Shown: one piece after another, positions 7,055 to 15,139 of the stretch | Position numbering within the stretch: position 1 is the first letter of the stretch | Layout of the letters: every line of letters begins with the position of its first letter | DNA from: Alphaproteobacteria bacterium | GTDB lineage: Bacteria; Pseudomonadota; Alphaproteobacteria; Caulobacterales; Caulobacteraceae | Reading direction: 5' to 3' | NCBI GenBank assembly: GCA_018895795.1 | Contig: JAHINZ010000100.1 | Location: 1 to 26,604 of the forward strand | DNA: 26,604 bases | Notes under the pieces: model-generated | The model's database searches: none | The model's input: the letters and a program-made list of their open reading frames with translations, nothing else | What the model was told of the DNA's origin: nothing | Made by a program: the position numbers and the translations under genes

Positions 7055-8293
7055 ATGGCTTTCGAGATCGACGCGAGGACGAGCCGGCGGCGTCTGCTGG
7101 CGGGTCTGGGCGGGCTGGGCCTGATGGGTGTGGCGGGCTGCGCGCCGGGCCAGATGGTTCGCAAGCCGGGCCTGATCACCAACGGTCTCGCGCCGTTCGA
7201 CGTCGTGCCGCCGCTGGCGCCGTTCCGGATGAAGCCCGACCGCATCTCCAAGATCACCGTCTGCCTGCGGCCGTTCCGCAAGGCCGGTCCGCGCCTGGAC
7301 GTCGAGACGGTCGGCGACAAGACCGTGGTCCACAATTACGGCCACGGCGGCAGCGGCTGGTCGCTGTCGTGGGGCTCGGGGACCATCGCGACGAAGAACG
7401 CCCTGGCCGGCGGCGAGAAAGACATCGCGGTGATCGGCTGCGGCGCCCTGGGCCTGACCACGGCCACCCTGCTGCGGCGGGCCGGGGCCAATGTCACCAT
7501 CTATGCCAGCGAGCGCACGCCCTATACCCGCTCGGCCCGCGCCACCGGCACCTGGTCGCCGGACTCCCGCATCGCCGCCGTCGGCGCCACCGCGCCCGGG
7601 TTCGAGGCGCTGTGGGAGGAGATGTGCCGCACCTCCTACAAGGCCTATCAGACCTATGTCGGTCTTTCGGGCGCGCCGGTCGAATGGACCGACCGCTACA
7701 CCCCGTTCGACACGCCGCCTGGATCGGGATCGGGTCCAGACCGCGCGACGCCGCCGGATGCCAACGCGGTGCGCTTCGTCAACTATGCCGACCGCGTGGG
7801 CGACATCACCCCGCGCTCGATGGTTCTGGAGCCGGGCCAGCATCCGTTTCCGACCCGCTACGCGCGGCGCGGCTCGTCGATGCAGTTCAACGTCGCCGAA
7901 TATGCCCACCTGCTGACCACCGACTTCCTGCTGGCCGGCGGCAAGATCGAGACCATGACCTTCAACACCCCCGCCGACCTGGCGGTGCTGAACCAGAAGG
8001 TGGTTGTCAATTGCACCGGCTATGGCGCGCGAGCGCTGTGGAAGGACGAGAGCATCATCCCGGTGCGCGGCCAGATCGCCTGGCTGATCCCGCAGCCCGA
8101 GGTGAACTACGGCCTTTATTACAAACACGTCTCGGTGCTGCCGCGCCGCGACGGCATCGTCGTGCAGTATGTCGGCGAGACCGAGGCCTGGGGCTATAAC
8201 GACGACAATGAGACGGCCAACCGCGCGGAGGCCGAGGCCGCCATCGCCGCGATCGCCAGCCTGTACGGCCAGGTTCAGCTCAAAGGGGCGTGA
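7055..8293 (+). CDS. Tat-exported FAD oxidoreductase, D-amino-acid-oxidase-like with permuted motif order
   Basis: This 412-residue protein has a twin-arginine leader (TSRRRLLAGLGGLGLMGVAGC) whose VAGC looks like a lipobox with Cys29, suggesting a Tat lipoprotein. A GAGGCG ribosome site precedes ATG 7055. The FAD-binding beta-alpha-beta motif is GCGALG (128-133). The RPxR...GPRL...HNYGHGGSGWSLSWGS segment, which closes ordinary D-amino-acid oxidases and carries the substrate-binding Arg and FAD contacts, lies here at residues 72-108, ahead of the FAD motif. The C-terminus stops after VVQYVGETEAWGY and a helix, about where that segment would normally follow. The order therefore looks circularly permuted. 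Substrate is not known; an export route for folded cofactor proteins fits a flavoprotein. The 3' end overlaps the convergent M56 gene by 19 bases. Confidence 0.85.
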   Translation: MAFEIDARTSRRRLLAGLGGLGLMGVAGCAPGQMVRKPGLITNGLAPFDVVPPLAPFRMKPDRISKITVCLRPFRKAGPRLDVETVGDKTVVHNYGHGGSGWSLSWGSGTIATKNALAGGEKDIAVIGCGALGLTTATLLRRAGANVTIYASERTPYTRSARATGTWSPDSRIAAVGATAPGFEALWEEMCRTSYKAYQTYVGLSGAPVEWTDRYTPFDTPPGSGSGPDRATPPDANAVRFVNYADRVGDITPRSMVLEPGQHPFPTRYARRGSSMQFNVAEYAHLLTTDFLLAGGKIETMTFNTPADLAVLNQKVVVNCTGYGARALWKDESIIPVRGQIAWLIPQPEVNYGLYYKHVSVLPRRDGIVVQYVGETEAWGYNDDNETANRAEAEAAIAAIASLYGQVQLKGA

Positions 8294-9141
8294 TCCGCGT
8301 CGATCGCGTCCGGGGCCAGGGCTTGCGGGTCGAACCCCCGGGGGGCCACGCTCCAGACGCCCAGGAAGGTGGCCACGGCGAGGGCTGTCAGGACCAGAAA
8401 GCCGGCGACCTGCCGCCGAAGGCTGGGCTCGATCCTGTTCAGGAAGCCGACGCGCAGCACCAGCGGGTGCGTGCCCCAGCCGCAGGCCAGAGGCGAGGCC
8501 AGGCCGAATGTCGACGCCTTCAGCAGGGCCTTGGCGTAGTCGCCGCGGATGTTGCGCCTCAGGGCCAGGACCGTGGCGTCGCAGGCCAGTTCCTGATCGA
8601 TACGGGCGAAGGCCGCGCCAAGGTGGATCGCCGGATTGCACCAGCCCAGCGCCCGGCAGCCGGCCACGACCAGGTTGGCCATCGGATCGCCCCGACGGAT
8701 GTGGGTGCGTTCGTGCAACAGGATCAGGTCGCGCTCACGGGCGGTGAAGCGGCTCTCGAAATCGGTCGGCAGAACCAGGCGCGGCCACAGGGCGCCCATC
8801 ACGGCGGGCCCGACCTCGCCCCGGTCGGCGCGGCGCCGGAAGGCGTGCTCCTGCAGCGCCATGACGCCGGCGAACACGGCCGCCCCGACCAGCCAGGTCG
8901 CCAAGACCGTCAGGGCCAGGCCCCGCGACAGCGGCGCGGCGGCCTCACCGATCCACAAGGTCTCGGCCAGGCTGGGGAAGACGCTGGCCGCCGCGGCCAC
9001 GGGCGCCAGGATCCACAGGCCATAGGCCAGGCGCGGGCCGAACAGCTTGCGGACCGGCAGGCGCAACACCAGCACCAGCAGAACGCCGAAGGCCGCCGCG
9101 ATCTGGGCGCGTGTCAGCGCCAGGGCGAACAGTTCGATCAT
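8275..9141 (-). CDS. M56-family (BlaR1/MecR1-like) membrane metallopeptidase without sensor domain
   Basis: This 288-residue membrane protein starts MIELFALALTRAQIAAAFGV at 9141. Membrane helices lie at about 5-27, 38-55 and 74-95. A cytoplasmic zinc-protease segment has HERTH (143-147) and a likely third ligand Glu184 (DQELACD). A last helix (about 245-263) is followed by a short tail. BlaR1 and MecR1 carry an extra C-terminal penicillin-binding sensor of about 250 residues; it is absent here. BlaR-type proteases usually sit beside a BlaI/MecI repressor gene. None is adjacent, but a BlaI/CopY-like operator lies upstream at 9200. The frame remains open upstream of 9141, but that part overlaps glnE and is unlike protein sequence. 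Confidence 0.88.
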   Translation of the reverse strand: MIELFALALTRAQIAAAFGVLLVLVLRLPVRKLFGPRLAYGLWILAPVAAAASVFPSLAETLWIGEAAAPLSRGLALTVLATWLVGAAVFAGVMALQEHAFRRRADRGEVGPAVMGALWPRLVLPTDFESRFTARERDLILLHERTHIRRGDPMANLVVAGCRALGWCNPAIHLGAAFARIDQELACDATVLALRRNIRGDYAKALLKASTFGLASPLACGWGTHPLVLRVGFLNRIEPSLRRQVAGFLVLTALAVATFLGVWSVAPRGFDPQALAPDAIDADHAPLS

Positions 9142-9191
9142 GGTCGCGGTCCCTATCCGACGCCGACCGCGCGTTGAGACGGGTTCGACCT

Positions 9192-9224
9192 TATAATGCT
9201 TACAGTTGTAATATGGCGCGTCAA
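9192..9224. promoter_or_regulatory. BlaI/MecI/CopY-type operator in the M56-glnE divergent region
   Basis: TTACAGTTGTAA at 9200-9211 is an inverted repeat matching TACAnnTGTA, the known site of the BlaI/MecI/CopY repressor family. On the minus strand it lies between a possible -35 (TTGACG, 9224-9219) and a possible -10 (CATTAT, 9198-9193) for the M56 gene; their 20-base spacing is long. On the plus strand a perfect TATAAT (9192-9197) ends two bases before it, though no good -35 is visible. The operator could thus act on one or both divergent genes. Confidence 0.6.
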
Positions 9225-9269
9225 GCACCCGCCTTGCCCGGCCGCCCGCGCCGGGCCACGGTGCCGGCC

Positions 9270-12155
9270 ATGACTCGCCTGCTCGAACGCCTGGCCCCCT
9301 GCGGCCCGATCGCTGACCCCAAGGCGGCCGAGCGCGCCCATGAGGCCATCGTGCGCAAGGTCGGTGAGACGGCGGCGGCCGAGGTCGAGGCGGCGTGGCC
9401 CGCCCTGGCGCCGGTGTTTTCAGCCTCGCCCTATCTGGCCGGCCTGGCGCGCCGCGACGCGACGCGGCTGCCGTCGATCCTGAACGCCGATCCGCTCGAC
9501 CGGCTGGCCACGATCCTGGCCGCCGCCGAGGCGGTGGCCGCCGAGCCCGACTTCGAGACCGCCCGCAAGGCCCTGCGCGAACTGAAGGCGGATCTGCATC
9601 TTCTGACCGCCCTGTGCGACCTGGGCGGGGTCTGGGACCTGGACGCGGTGACCGGGGCCCTGACCCGCTTCGCCGACGCCAGCCTGCTCGCCGCCCTGGC
9701 CCAGGCCGTGCGACTGGAGGTCGATCGCGGCGCCCTGACCCAGATCGGCGAGACGGACGCCGGCCCCGCGCCGGGCCTGTTCTGCATCGCCATGGGCAAG
9801 CACGGCGCGTTCGAGCTGAACTATTCCAGCGACATCGATTTCTCGATCTTCTACGCGCCCGAAAAGCTGCCGGTGGCACCGGGCGTAGAGCCGCAGGGCG
9901 TCGCCGTGCGCATCGCCAACCATCTGGGCCGCATCCTGCAGGAGCGCACCGCCGACGGTTACGTGTTCCGCATCGACCTGCGCCTGCGTCCCGATCCGTC
10001 CTCGACCCCGCCGGCCATGCCGGTCGACGCCGCGCTCGACTACTATGAGAACGTCGGCCAGAACTGGGAACGGGCGGCCCATATCAAGGCGCGGATCGCG
10101 GCCGGCGACATCGCTCAGGGCGAAGCGTTCCTGGCCGAGCTGCAGCCGTTCATCTGGCGCAAGAACCTGGATTTCGCCGCCATCGCCGACATCCATTCGA
10201 TCAAGCGCCAGATCCATACCTACAAGGTCGACGACCGCCTGACCGCCAAGGGCGCGGATCTGAAGCTGGGGCGGGGCGGGATCCGCGAGATCGAGTTCTT
10301 CGTCCAGACCCAGCAACTGATCCTGGGCGGCCGTCAGAGCGACCTGCGCAGCCCGCGCACCCTGGACGCCCTGCGGGCCCTGGCGGCGGCCGGCCATGTC
10401 TCGCCCGAGGACGCCGATTGGCTGGCTGGGGCCTATGAAGATCTGCGCGCTCTGGAACACCGGGCCCAGATGATCGCCGATGAGCAGACCCACAAGCTTC
10501 CGGAGCAGGACGCCGATCGCAAGAAGGTCGCCGCCCTTTGGAACCACGAGACCTTGCGCGGCTTTGACGCCGCCGTCGGCAAGATCCTGCAAGGCGTCAA
10601 TGTCCGCTATGGCAAGCTGTTCGCCGGCGAGGAGGAACTGTCCTCGCGCTTCGGCAGCCTGGTGTTCACCGGGGTCGAGGACGATCCCGAGACCCTGGCC
10701 ACCCTCAAGCGCATGGGCTTTTCCAGCCCCGAGCGCGTCGCGGCCACCATTCGCGGCTGGCATCACGGCCGCATCGCCGCCACCCGCACCGAGCGTGGGC
10801 GCGAGCTGTTCACCCGCCTGGCGCCGCGCCTGCTGGACGCCGCCAACGCCACCGGCGCGCCCGACACCGCCTTCAACCGCTTCGCCGACTTCTTCGCCAG
10901 CTTGAGTTCCGGCGTGCAGATCCAGTCGCTGTTCCTGGCCCAGCCGCGCCTGTTCGAGCTGATCGTCGAGGTCATGGCCTTCGCCCCGCGCCTGGCCGCC
11001 ACCCTGGCCCGGCGGCCAACGGCCCTGGACGCCCTCTTGGACCCGGCCTTCTTCGGGCCGATGGCCGCGCCCGAGATCGCCGCCTGGGATCCGGCGGACT
11101 ACGAGGAGGCGATGAACGCCGCCCGCCGGCTGTTTCGCGACCAGAGCTTCCGCATCGGAGTGCGGGTGATGAGCGGCACGGCCGACGCTCGCGATGTCGG
11201 CGCGGCCTTCGCCGGTCTGGGCGATCTGATCGTCGGCGGACTGGCCCCGGCCGCCCTGGCCGAGACTGTGCGGCTCGGCGGCGACTTCCCCGGCCAGGTG
11301 GCCGTGGTGGCCCTGGGCAAGGCCGGCTCGCGCGAGATGACCGCCAAGTCCGACCTCGACCTGATGACCCTCTACGCCGCCGACGATCCGGCGGGGCTGT
11401 CGTCGATCAAGTCTTGGAGCGCCGACAGCTTCTATGCCCGCTTCACCCAGCGCCTGACCTCGGCCCTGTCGGCGCCGACCGGGGAGGGCACGCTGTACGA
11501 GGTGGACCTGAAGCTGCGGCCCTCGGGCACCAAGGGTCCGGTCGCCGTCAGCTTCGCCGCCTTCGAGGACTATTACGCCCGCGAGGCCGAGACCTGGGAG
11601 CTGCTGGCCCTGACCCGCGCCCGGGTGATGTGGGCCAGCTCGCCGGCCTTCCAGGCGCGGGCCGAGGCGGCGATCGCGGCGGCGCTGCGCCGACCACGCG
11701 ACCCGGTCAAGACCGCCGCCGACGTGCTGGAGATGCGCGACCTGATGGAGCAGGAACGCCCCGGCCAGGGCGTCTGGGACCTGAAGCTGACGCCGGGCGG
11801 GCTGGTCGATATCGAGTTCGTCGCCCAGTTCCTGCAGCTGAAGCACGCGGCCGAGGGCGGACCGCTGGCCCACAACACCGGCGACGCCCTGGCCGCGCTG
11901 CGCAAGGCGGGCCTGGGGGATGACATCGCCCTGGCCAGTCTGGAGACCGCCTGGCGGCTGGAGCAGGACCTGTCGCAACTGATCAAGGTGGCGTTGGAGG
12001 ACGGCGGCGACCCCGAGGTGGAACCCAAGGCCTTCAAGGCCCTGTTGGCGCGGGCCGGCCAGACGCGCACCTTCGCCGCGCTGCAGACCAAGCTGGCCAA
12101 GGCCAAGCTCAAGGCGCGGGCGGCGTTCGAGACGGTGATGCGGGCGGAAGGGTAG
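9270..12155 (+). CDS. glnE: Bifunctional glutamine synthetase adenylyltransferase/adenylyl-removing enzyme
   Basis: GlnE attaches AMP to, and removes it from, glutamine synthetase according to PII and glutamine signals. The 961 residues (from ATG 9270) match the usual 945-985. Two nucleotidyltransferase domains are visible: the N-terminal one has GKHGAFELNYSSDID at 176-190, and the C-terminal one has GKAGSREMTAKSDLDL near 682-697. Each is followed by its helical GlnD-PII-type region (GRGGIREIEFFVQ and PGGLVDIEFVAQF). ATG 9213 is an in-frame alternative but lies two bases after the operator and adds a non-conserved Pro/Arg-rich stretch; GTG 9111 would overlap the M56 gene. The gene closes the cyc-degP-regulator-kinase-glnE block. 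Confidence 0.96.
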   Translation: MTRLLERLAPCGPIADPKAAERAHEAIVRKVGETAAAEVEAAWPALAPVFSASPYLAGLARRDATRLPSILNADPLDRLATILAAAEAVAAEPDFETARKALRELKADLHLLTALCDLGGVWDLDAVTGALTRFADASLLAALAQAVRLEVDRGALTQIGETDAGPAPGLFCIAMGKHGAFELNYSSDIDFSIFYAPEKLPVAPGVEPQGVAVRIANHLGRILQERTADGYVFRIDLRLRPDPSSTPPAMPVDAALDYYENVGQNWERAAHIKARIAAGDIAQGEAFLAELQPFIWRKNLDFAAIADIHSIKRQIHTYKVDDRLTAKGADLKLGRGGIREIEFFVQTQQLILGGRQSDLRSPRTLDALRALAAAGHVSPEDADWLAGAYEDLRALEHRAQMIADEQTHKLPEQDADRKKVAALWNHETLRGFDAAVGKILQGVNVRYGKLFAGEEELSSRFGSLVFTGVEDDPETLATLKRMGFSSPERVAATIRGWHHGRIAATRTERGRELFTRLAPRLLDAANATGAPDTAFNRFADFFASLSSGVQIQSLFLAQPRLFELIVEVMAFAPRLAATLARRPTALDALLDPAFFGPMAAPEIAAWDPADYEEAMNAARRLFRDQSFRIGVRVMSGTADARDVGAAFAGLGDLIVGGLAPAALAETVRLGGDFPGQVAVVALGKAGSREMTAKSDLDLMTLYAADDPAGLSSIKSWSADSFYARFTQRLTSALSAPTGEGTLYEVDLKLRPSGTKGPVAVSFAAFEDYYAREAETWELLALTRARVMWASSPAFQARAEAAIAAALRRPRDPVKTAADVLEMRDLMEQERPGQGVWDLKLTPGGLVDIEFVAQFLQLKHAAEGGPLAHNTGDALAALRKAGLGDDIALASLETAWRLEQDLSQLIKVALEDGGDPEVEPKAFKALLARAGQTRTFAALQTKLAKAKLKARAAFETVMRAEG

Positions 12156-12281
12156 GGGCGCGCCAGGCCTTTTGGGCCGGGCTCATTTTCTGTTGCGGTG
12201 ATGGATAGGGCGTCGCGGTCTTTGAGACGCCGAAATCCCACCCCAGGGCGATCGCCGATGGAACAGGCGCCAAAAGGCTTG

Positions 12282-12421
12282 GCCTTCCTGGGCCTCGTGC
12301 CCAGGACCCATGGCGCCGCTGATGCGCGCTTGGGCCTGAATTCTGGTCCGTTCAGCCGTGAATAGGGCCGAAATCATAACCTGCCTCAAACCTGGGTCCT
12401 GGGCACAAGGCCCAGGAAGGC
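12282..12421. repeat. Long inverted pair of 29-bp palindromic repeats
   Basis: Arm 1 (12282-12310) and arm 2 (12393-12421) are reverse complements with one mismatch in 29 bases. Each arm is itself a hairpin: CCTGGGC, a 5-base loop, GCCCAGG (12287-12305 and 12398-12416). The 82 bases between them code for nothing I recognise. This is the BIME layout, two REP-like units in opposite orientation, and could also fold as one long cruciform. It lies in the 465-base gap between glnE and the phosphodiesterase gene; apart from this and the operator at 12539 I see nothing else there. Confidence 0.9.
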
Positions 12422-12538
12422 GAGATCTATTGCAGCCTGGTCCAAGCCTAAATCCGCCGATCTCCCCAAGGCGGTAGCGCCCAACCGCGGCGCTGTTCAA
12501 CGGCCACAGTCGCAAAACCGCAAACTTGTTGTGGTAAC

Positions 12539-12550
12539 TGGTCTATACCA
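12539..12550. promoter_or_regulatory. GntR (HutC-subfamily)-like operator upstream of the phosphodiesterase gene
   Basis: TGGTCTATACCA is an imperfect palindrome (TGGT-N4-ACCA with a TA centre). It matches sites known for HutC-type GntR regulators such as DasR/NagQ (amino sugars) and PhnF (phosphonate/phosphate). It lies about 70 bases before the start codon at 12621, a suitable place for control of that gene. No GntR gene is in the window. Confidence 0.5.
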
Positions 12551-12620
12551 ATAGCGGCGGACGGTCGGCTCCAGCGGGATGTCCACGGTCTGGCGCGCTG
12601 GCCAGTTTCTGGAGCCTGCC

Positions 12621-14285
12621 ATGACCAACCCCATCCGCCACCTCGCCACCTCGATCGCGCTCGTCGTCGGCCTGGCCTGGGCGAGCGGCGCCCAGGCCGA
12701 CGGCGCCCGGAAGGTCGATCACGTGATCATCATCGGCGTGGACGCCCTCAGCCCGGACGGGGTGATGAAGGCCGACACCCCCACCCTGCACGACATGATG
12801 AAGCACGGCAGCTGGAGCCTGCATGCGCGGGGCGTCCTGCCCACCACCAGCGGCGCCAACTGGGCCTCCATCATCGACGGGGTGGGTCCCGAGCAGCACG
12901 GCGTCACCAGCAATGACTGGAAGGTGGGCGAGTTCAACTTCCCGGCCTCGGTGACCGGTTCGGGCGGCTTCTTCCCGTCGATCTTCCAGGTGCTGTTCGA
13001 TCAGCAACCACAGTCGGAGGTAGGCTCGATCTATCAGTGGGACGGGTTCGGCAATCTCTATGACCACCGGTTCGTGGATTATGACGTCAACGGCAGGGAC
13101 GAGGACGACACCGCGGCCCTGGCCATCGCCTACATCAAGGCCAAACAGCCCGCCTTGCTGTTCGTGCATTTCGATGATGTCGACCATGCGGGGCACGAAT
13201 ATGGCCATGGAACGCCGCGCTATTACGACGCCGTGACCAAGGTCGACACGCTGATCAGCCGGATCCGACAGGCGACCGTGGAGGCGGGTATCGCCGACGA
13301 AACGGTGATCCTGGTCACCGCCGACCATGGCGGCATCGGCAAGGGCCACGGCGGCGAGAGCCTGGCCGAACTGGAAATTCCCTGGATCGCCTATGGCAAG
13401 GCCATCAAGCCGGGCGTCCAGCTGGACCTGCCGATCAACACCTTCGACACCACGGCCACCGCCGCTTGGTTGTTGGGCGCCAAGATCCCTTATGCCTGGC
13501 TGGGCCGCCCGGTCACGCCCATCCTGAACGGTGAAGAGACGCCGGAGCAGGCCTATCGCTCCAGCAGCTTCTACGCCTCGCCGGTGATCGAACCGGCGAA
13601 GGATGGCACGGCGACCTCAGGCGGGCTGTTTGTCGGTCAAGCCGCGCAAATGACTATCCGCAACCCCAACCCCGTCGGCGAGATCCGCTATACGCTAGAC
13701 AACGCCATTCCCACGGCCGGATCCACGCTCTACGTCGGCCCGGTCAAGATCACCCAGAACACGATCGTGCGCGCTTCGCTGTTCGTGGACGGCAAGGCCG
13801 CCAGCGTTCCGGCCACGGGCTATTTCCGGATCCTGGACCTCAAGGCCGCCGGCGCGCGCGGCGTGACCTACAAGGTCTATCTGCTGCCCGAGGGGCCGGT
13901 GCGATTGCCCGATTTCACCCGGCTTGAGCCCGTGGCCTCCGGCGTAGCCCACGAAATCTCCCTGACCGGGCTGACGCTTCCCCGCGAAGACAGCATCGCC
14001 GTGGTGTTCGAGGGCGACCTGCAGATCGCGACCGCCGGGACCTATGGCTTCTCGCTGGCCTCGGACGACGGCAGCAAGCTCTACATCGACGGCAAGCTGG
14101 TGGTCGACAATGACGGCGACCACGGCGTGGTCACGGCCAGCGGCGGCGTCGACCTGCAGCCCGGCAAGCACGCCATCCGGGTGGAGTGGTTCAACGGCGG
14201 CGGCGGCGCCTGGCTGGGGGCCTATTTCCAGGGCCCCGGCCTTCCGCGCCAGTTCATCGACCCCAACCGGCTTACGCCGCGATAG
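12621..14285 (+). CDS. Secreted alkaline-phosphatase-superfamily phosphodiesterase with chitobiase-C-like and PA14 domains
   Basis: This 554-residue protein has a signal peptide (MTNPIRHLATSIALVVGLAW, cleavage after AQA near 26). ATG 12621 is chosen for the GGAG at 12611-12614. The nucleotide pyrophosphatase/phosphodiesterase-type metal site is complete: Asp41 (IIGVDALS), nucleophile Ser77 with Asn80 (LPTTSGAN), Asp188 and His192 (VDHAGHEYG), Asp235-His236 (TADHGG) and His243. Residues about 350-400 resemble the small beta domain found at the C-terminus of chitobiase. About 410-550 form a PA14 domain (ASDDGSKLYIDGKLVVDNDG), typically a carbohydrate-binding module. Likely a periplasmic or outer-surface enzyme acting on a phosphorylated glycan or phosphodiester. 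Substrate unknown; sulfatase activity cannot be excluded. Confidence 0.87.
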   Translation: MTNPIRHLATSIALVVGLAWASGAQADGARKVDHVIIIGVDALSPDGVMKADTPTLHDMMKHGSWSLHARGVLPTTSGANWASIIDGVGPEQHGVTSNDWKVGEFNFPASVTGSGGFFPSIFQVLFDQQPQSEVGSIYQWDGFGNLYDHRFVDYDVNGRDEDDTAALAIAYIKAKQPALLFVHFDDVDHAGHEYGHGTPRYYDAVTKVDTLISRIRQATVEAGIADETVILVTADHGGIGKGHGGESLAELEIPWIAYGKAIKPGVQLDLPINTFDTTATAAWLLGAKIPYAWLGRPVTPILNGEETPEQAYRSSSFYASPVIEPAKDGTATSGGLFVGQAAQMTIRNPNPVGEIRYTLDNAIPTAGSTLYVGPVKITQNTIVRASLFVDGKAASVPATGYFRILDLKAAGARGVTYKVYLLPEGPVRLPDFTRLEPVASGVAHEISLTGLTLPREDSIAVVFEGDLQIATAGTYGFSLASDDGSKLYIDGKLVVDNDGDHGVVTASGGVDLQPGKHAIRVEWFNGGGGAWLGAYFQGPGLPRQFIDPNRLTPR

Positions 14286-14291
14286 GGGTGG

Positions 14292-14321
14292 GGCCGGAGG
14301 GGCTGGCCAGCCCCTCCGGCC
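14292..14321. terminator. Perfect 30-base palindrome after the phosphodiesterase gene
   Basis: A perfect GC-rich palindrome (GGCCGGAGGGGCT followed by its mirror arm around GGCC) begins six bases after the stop. It can form a 13-bp stem with a four-base loop. The transcript after it is not T-rich, so it is a likely but not classical terminator, separating this gene from radC. Confidence 0.65.
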
Positions 14322-14425
14322 GGTCCCAATGGCGCGTTAACCGGAAACCTTTTTTGCGCCCACTTCACCTCTAGACAACCTTGAGCTGTTTACGTCACAG
14401 TGTTCGCCTCCGGCACGGAGTCGAC

Positions 14426-15139
14426 ATGGTCAGCGCGCGATCCCTGGGCGTCTCCGACGCGACGCCGGCGGCCCACCAGCTGGGTCATCGCGAACGCCTG
14501 CGTCACCGGGCCAGGGCCGGCGGGCTGGTGGCCATGCCCGACTATGAACTGCTGGAGCTGTATCTGTTCCGCACCTTCGCGCGGGGCGACGTCAAGCCGA
14601 TGGCCAAGGCGTTGCTCGGGCGGTTCGGCTCGTTCGGCCAGGTGATCGGCGCCACCCTGGAGGAGCTGAAGACCGTGCCCGGAGTCGGCGAGACCGCCGC
14701 CCTGGATATCAAGTTGCTGCACGAGGCCACGCTGCGGGCCGGGCGCGACAAGATCGGCAAGCGGCCGGTGATCTCGTCATGGAGCGCCCTGCTGGGCTAT
14801 GTCCGCGTCGCCCTGGCCAACGAGCCGCGCGAGCAGTTTCGCGTGCTGTTCCTGGACAAGAAGAACCAGCTGATCGCCGACGAGGTCATGAACCACGGCA
14901 CGGTGGACCACGCCCCGGTCTATCCGCGTGAAGTGATGCGGCGGGCCTTGGAGCTGTCCAGCTCCAACATCATCCTGCTGCACAACCATCCCTCGGGCGA
15001 TCCCACCCCGTCGCGCCCCGACATCGACATGACCAAGCAGGTGATCGAGGCCGGGCGGGCCCTGAAGATCGCTGTCCACGACCATCTGGTGGTGGGCCGC
15101 GACGGCGTGGCCAGCTTCAAGGCGCTGGGGCTGATCTGA
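14426..15139 (+). CDS. radC: RadC-family JAB/MPN-domain protein
   Basis: This is a 237-residue RadC-like protein. ATG 14426 has GGAG five bases ahead; the frame extends upstream to a TTG that lacks a site. The N-terminal helix-hairpin-helix part (about 60-105, GVGETAAL) precedes the JAB metallo-isopeptidase fold with the metal motif His186-x-His188-x10-Asp199 (LLHNHPSGDPTPSRPDID). The family is common in bacteria and its cellular role is still unsettled; the early link to DNA repair in E. coli was later disputed. No SOS operator (GTTC-N7-GTTC) is visible upstream. The last 23 bases overlap the convergent P-type ATPase gene. Confidence 0.94.
   Translation: MVSARSLGVSDATPAAHQLGHRERLRHRARAGGLVAMPDYELLELYLFRTFARGDVKPMAKALLGRFGSFGQVIGATLEELKTVPGVGETAALDIKLLHEATLRAGRDKIGKRPVISSWSALLGYVRVALANEPREQFRVLFLDKKNQLIADEVMNHGTVDHAPVYPREVMRRALELSSSNIILLHNHPSGDPTPSRPDIDMTKQVIEAGRALKIAVHDHLVVGRDGVASFKALGLI

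Noticed and set aside
5117..8641. Very long minus-strand open frame opposite the toxin, kinase and oxidase genes
   Set aside because: It lies opposite well-supported genes with catalytic motifs, and its translation is low-complexity Arg/Gly/Ala/His-rich, as expected from antisense frames in GC-rich DNA.
9142..9879. N-terminal extension of the M56 protein into glnE, possibly a fused repressor
   Set aside because: The extra translation is Arg/Pro/Gly-rich, shows no helix-turn-helix or BlaI pattern, and is antisense to conserved glnE sequence.
9420..11978. Long minus-strand open frame opposite glnE
   Set aside because: It is a mirror of glnE codon bias with no recognisable domain; the plus strand carries both GlnE nucleotidyltransferase motifs.
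12183..12515. Minus-strand 110-residue frame between glnE and the phosphodiesterase gene
   Set aside because: It runs straight through both arms of the inverted repeat, has no ribosome site and resembles no protein family.
14381..14426. SOS-type operator or LexA control at radC
   Set aside because: GTTTACGTCACAGTGTTC has the wrong spacing and a mismatch to GTTC-N7-GTTC; no convincing site is seen.
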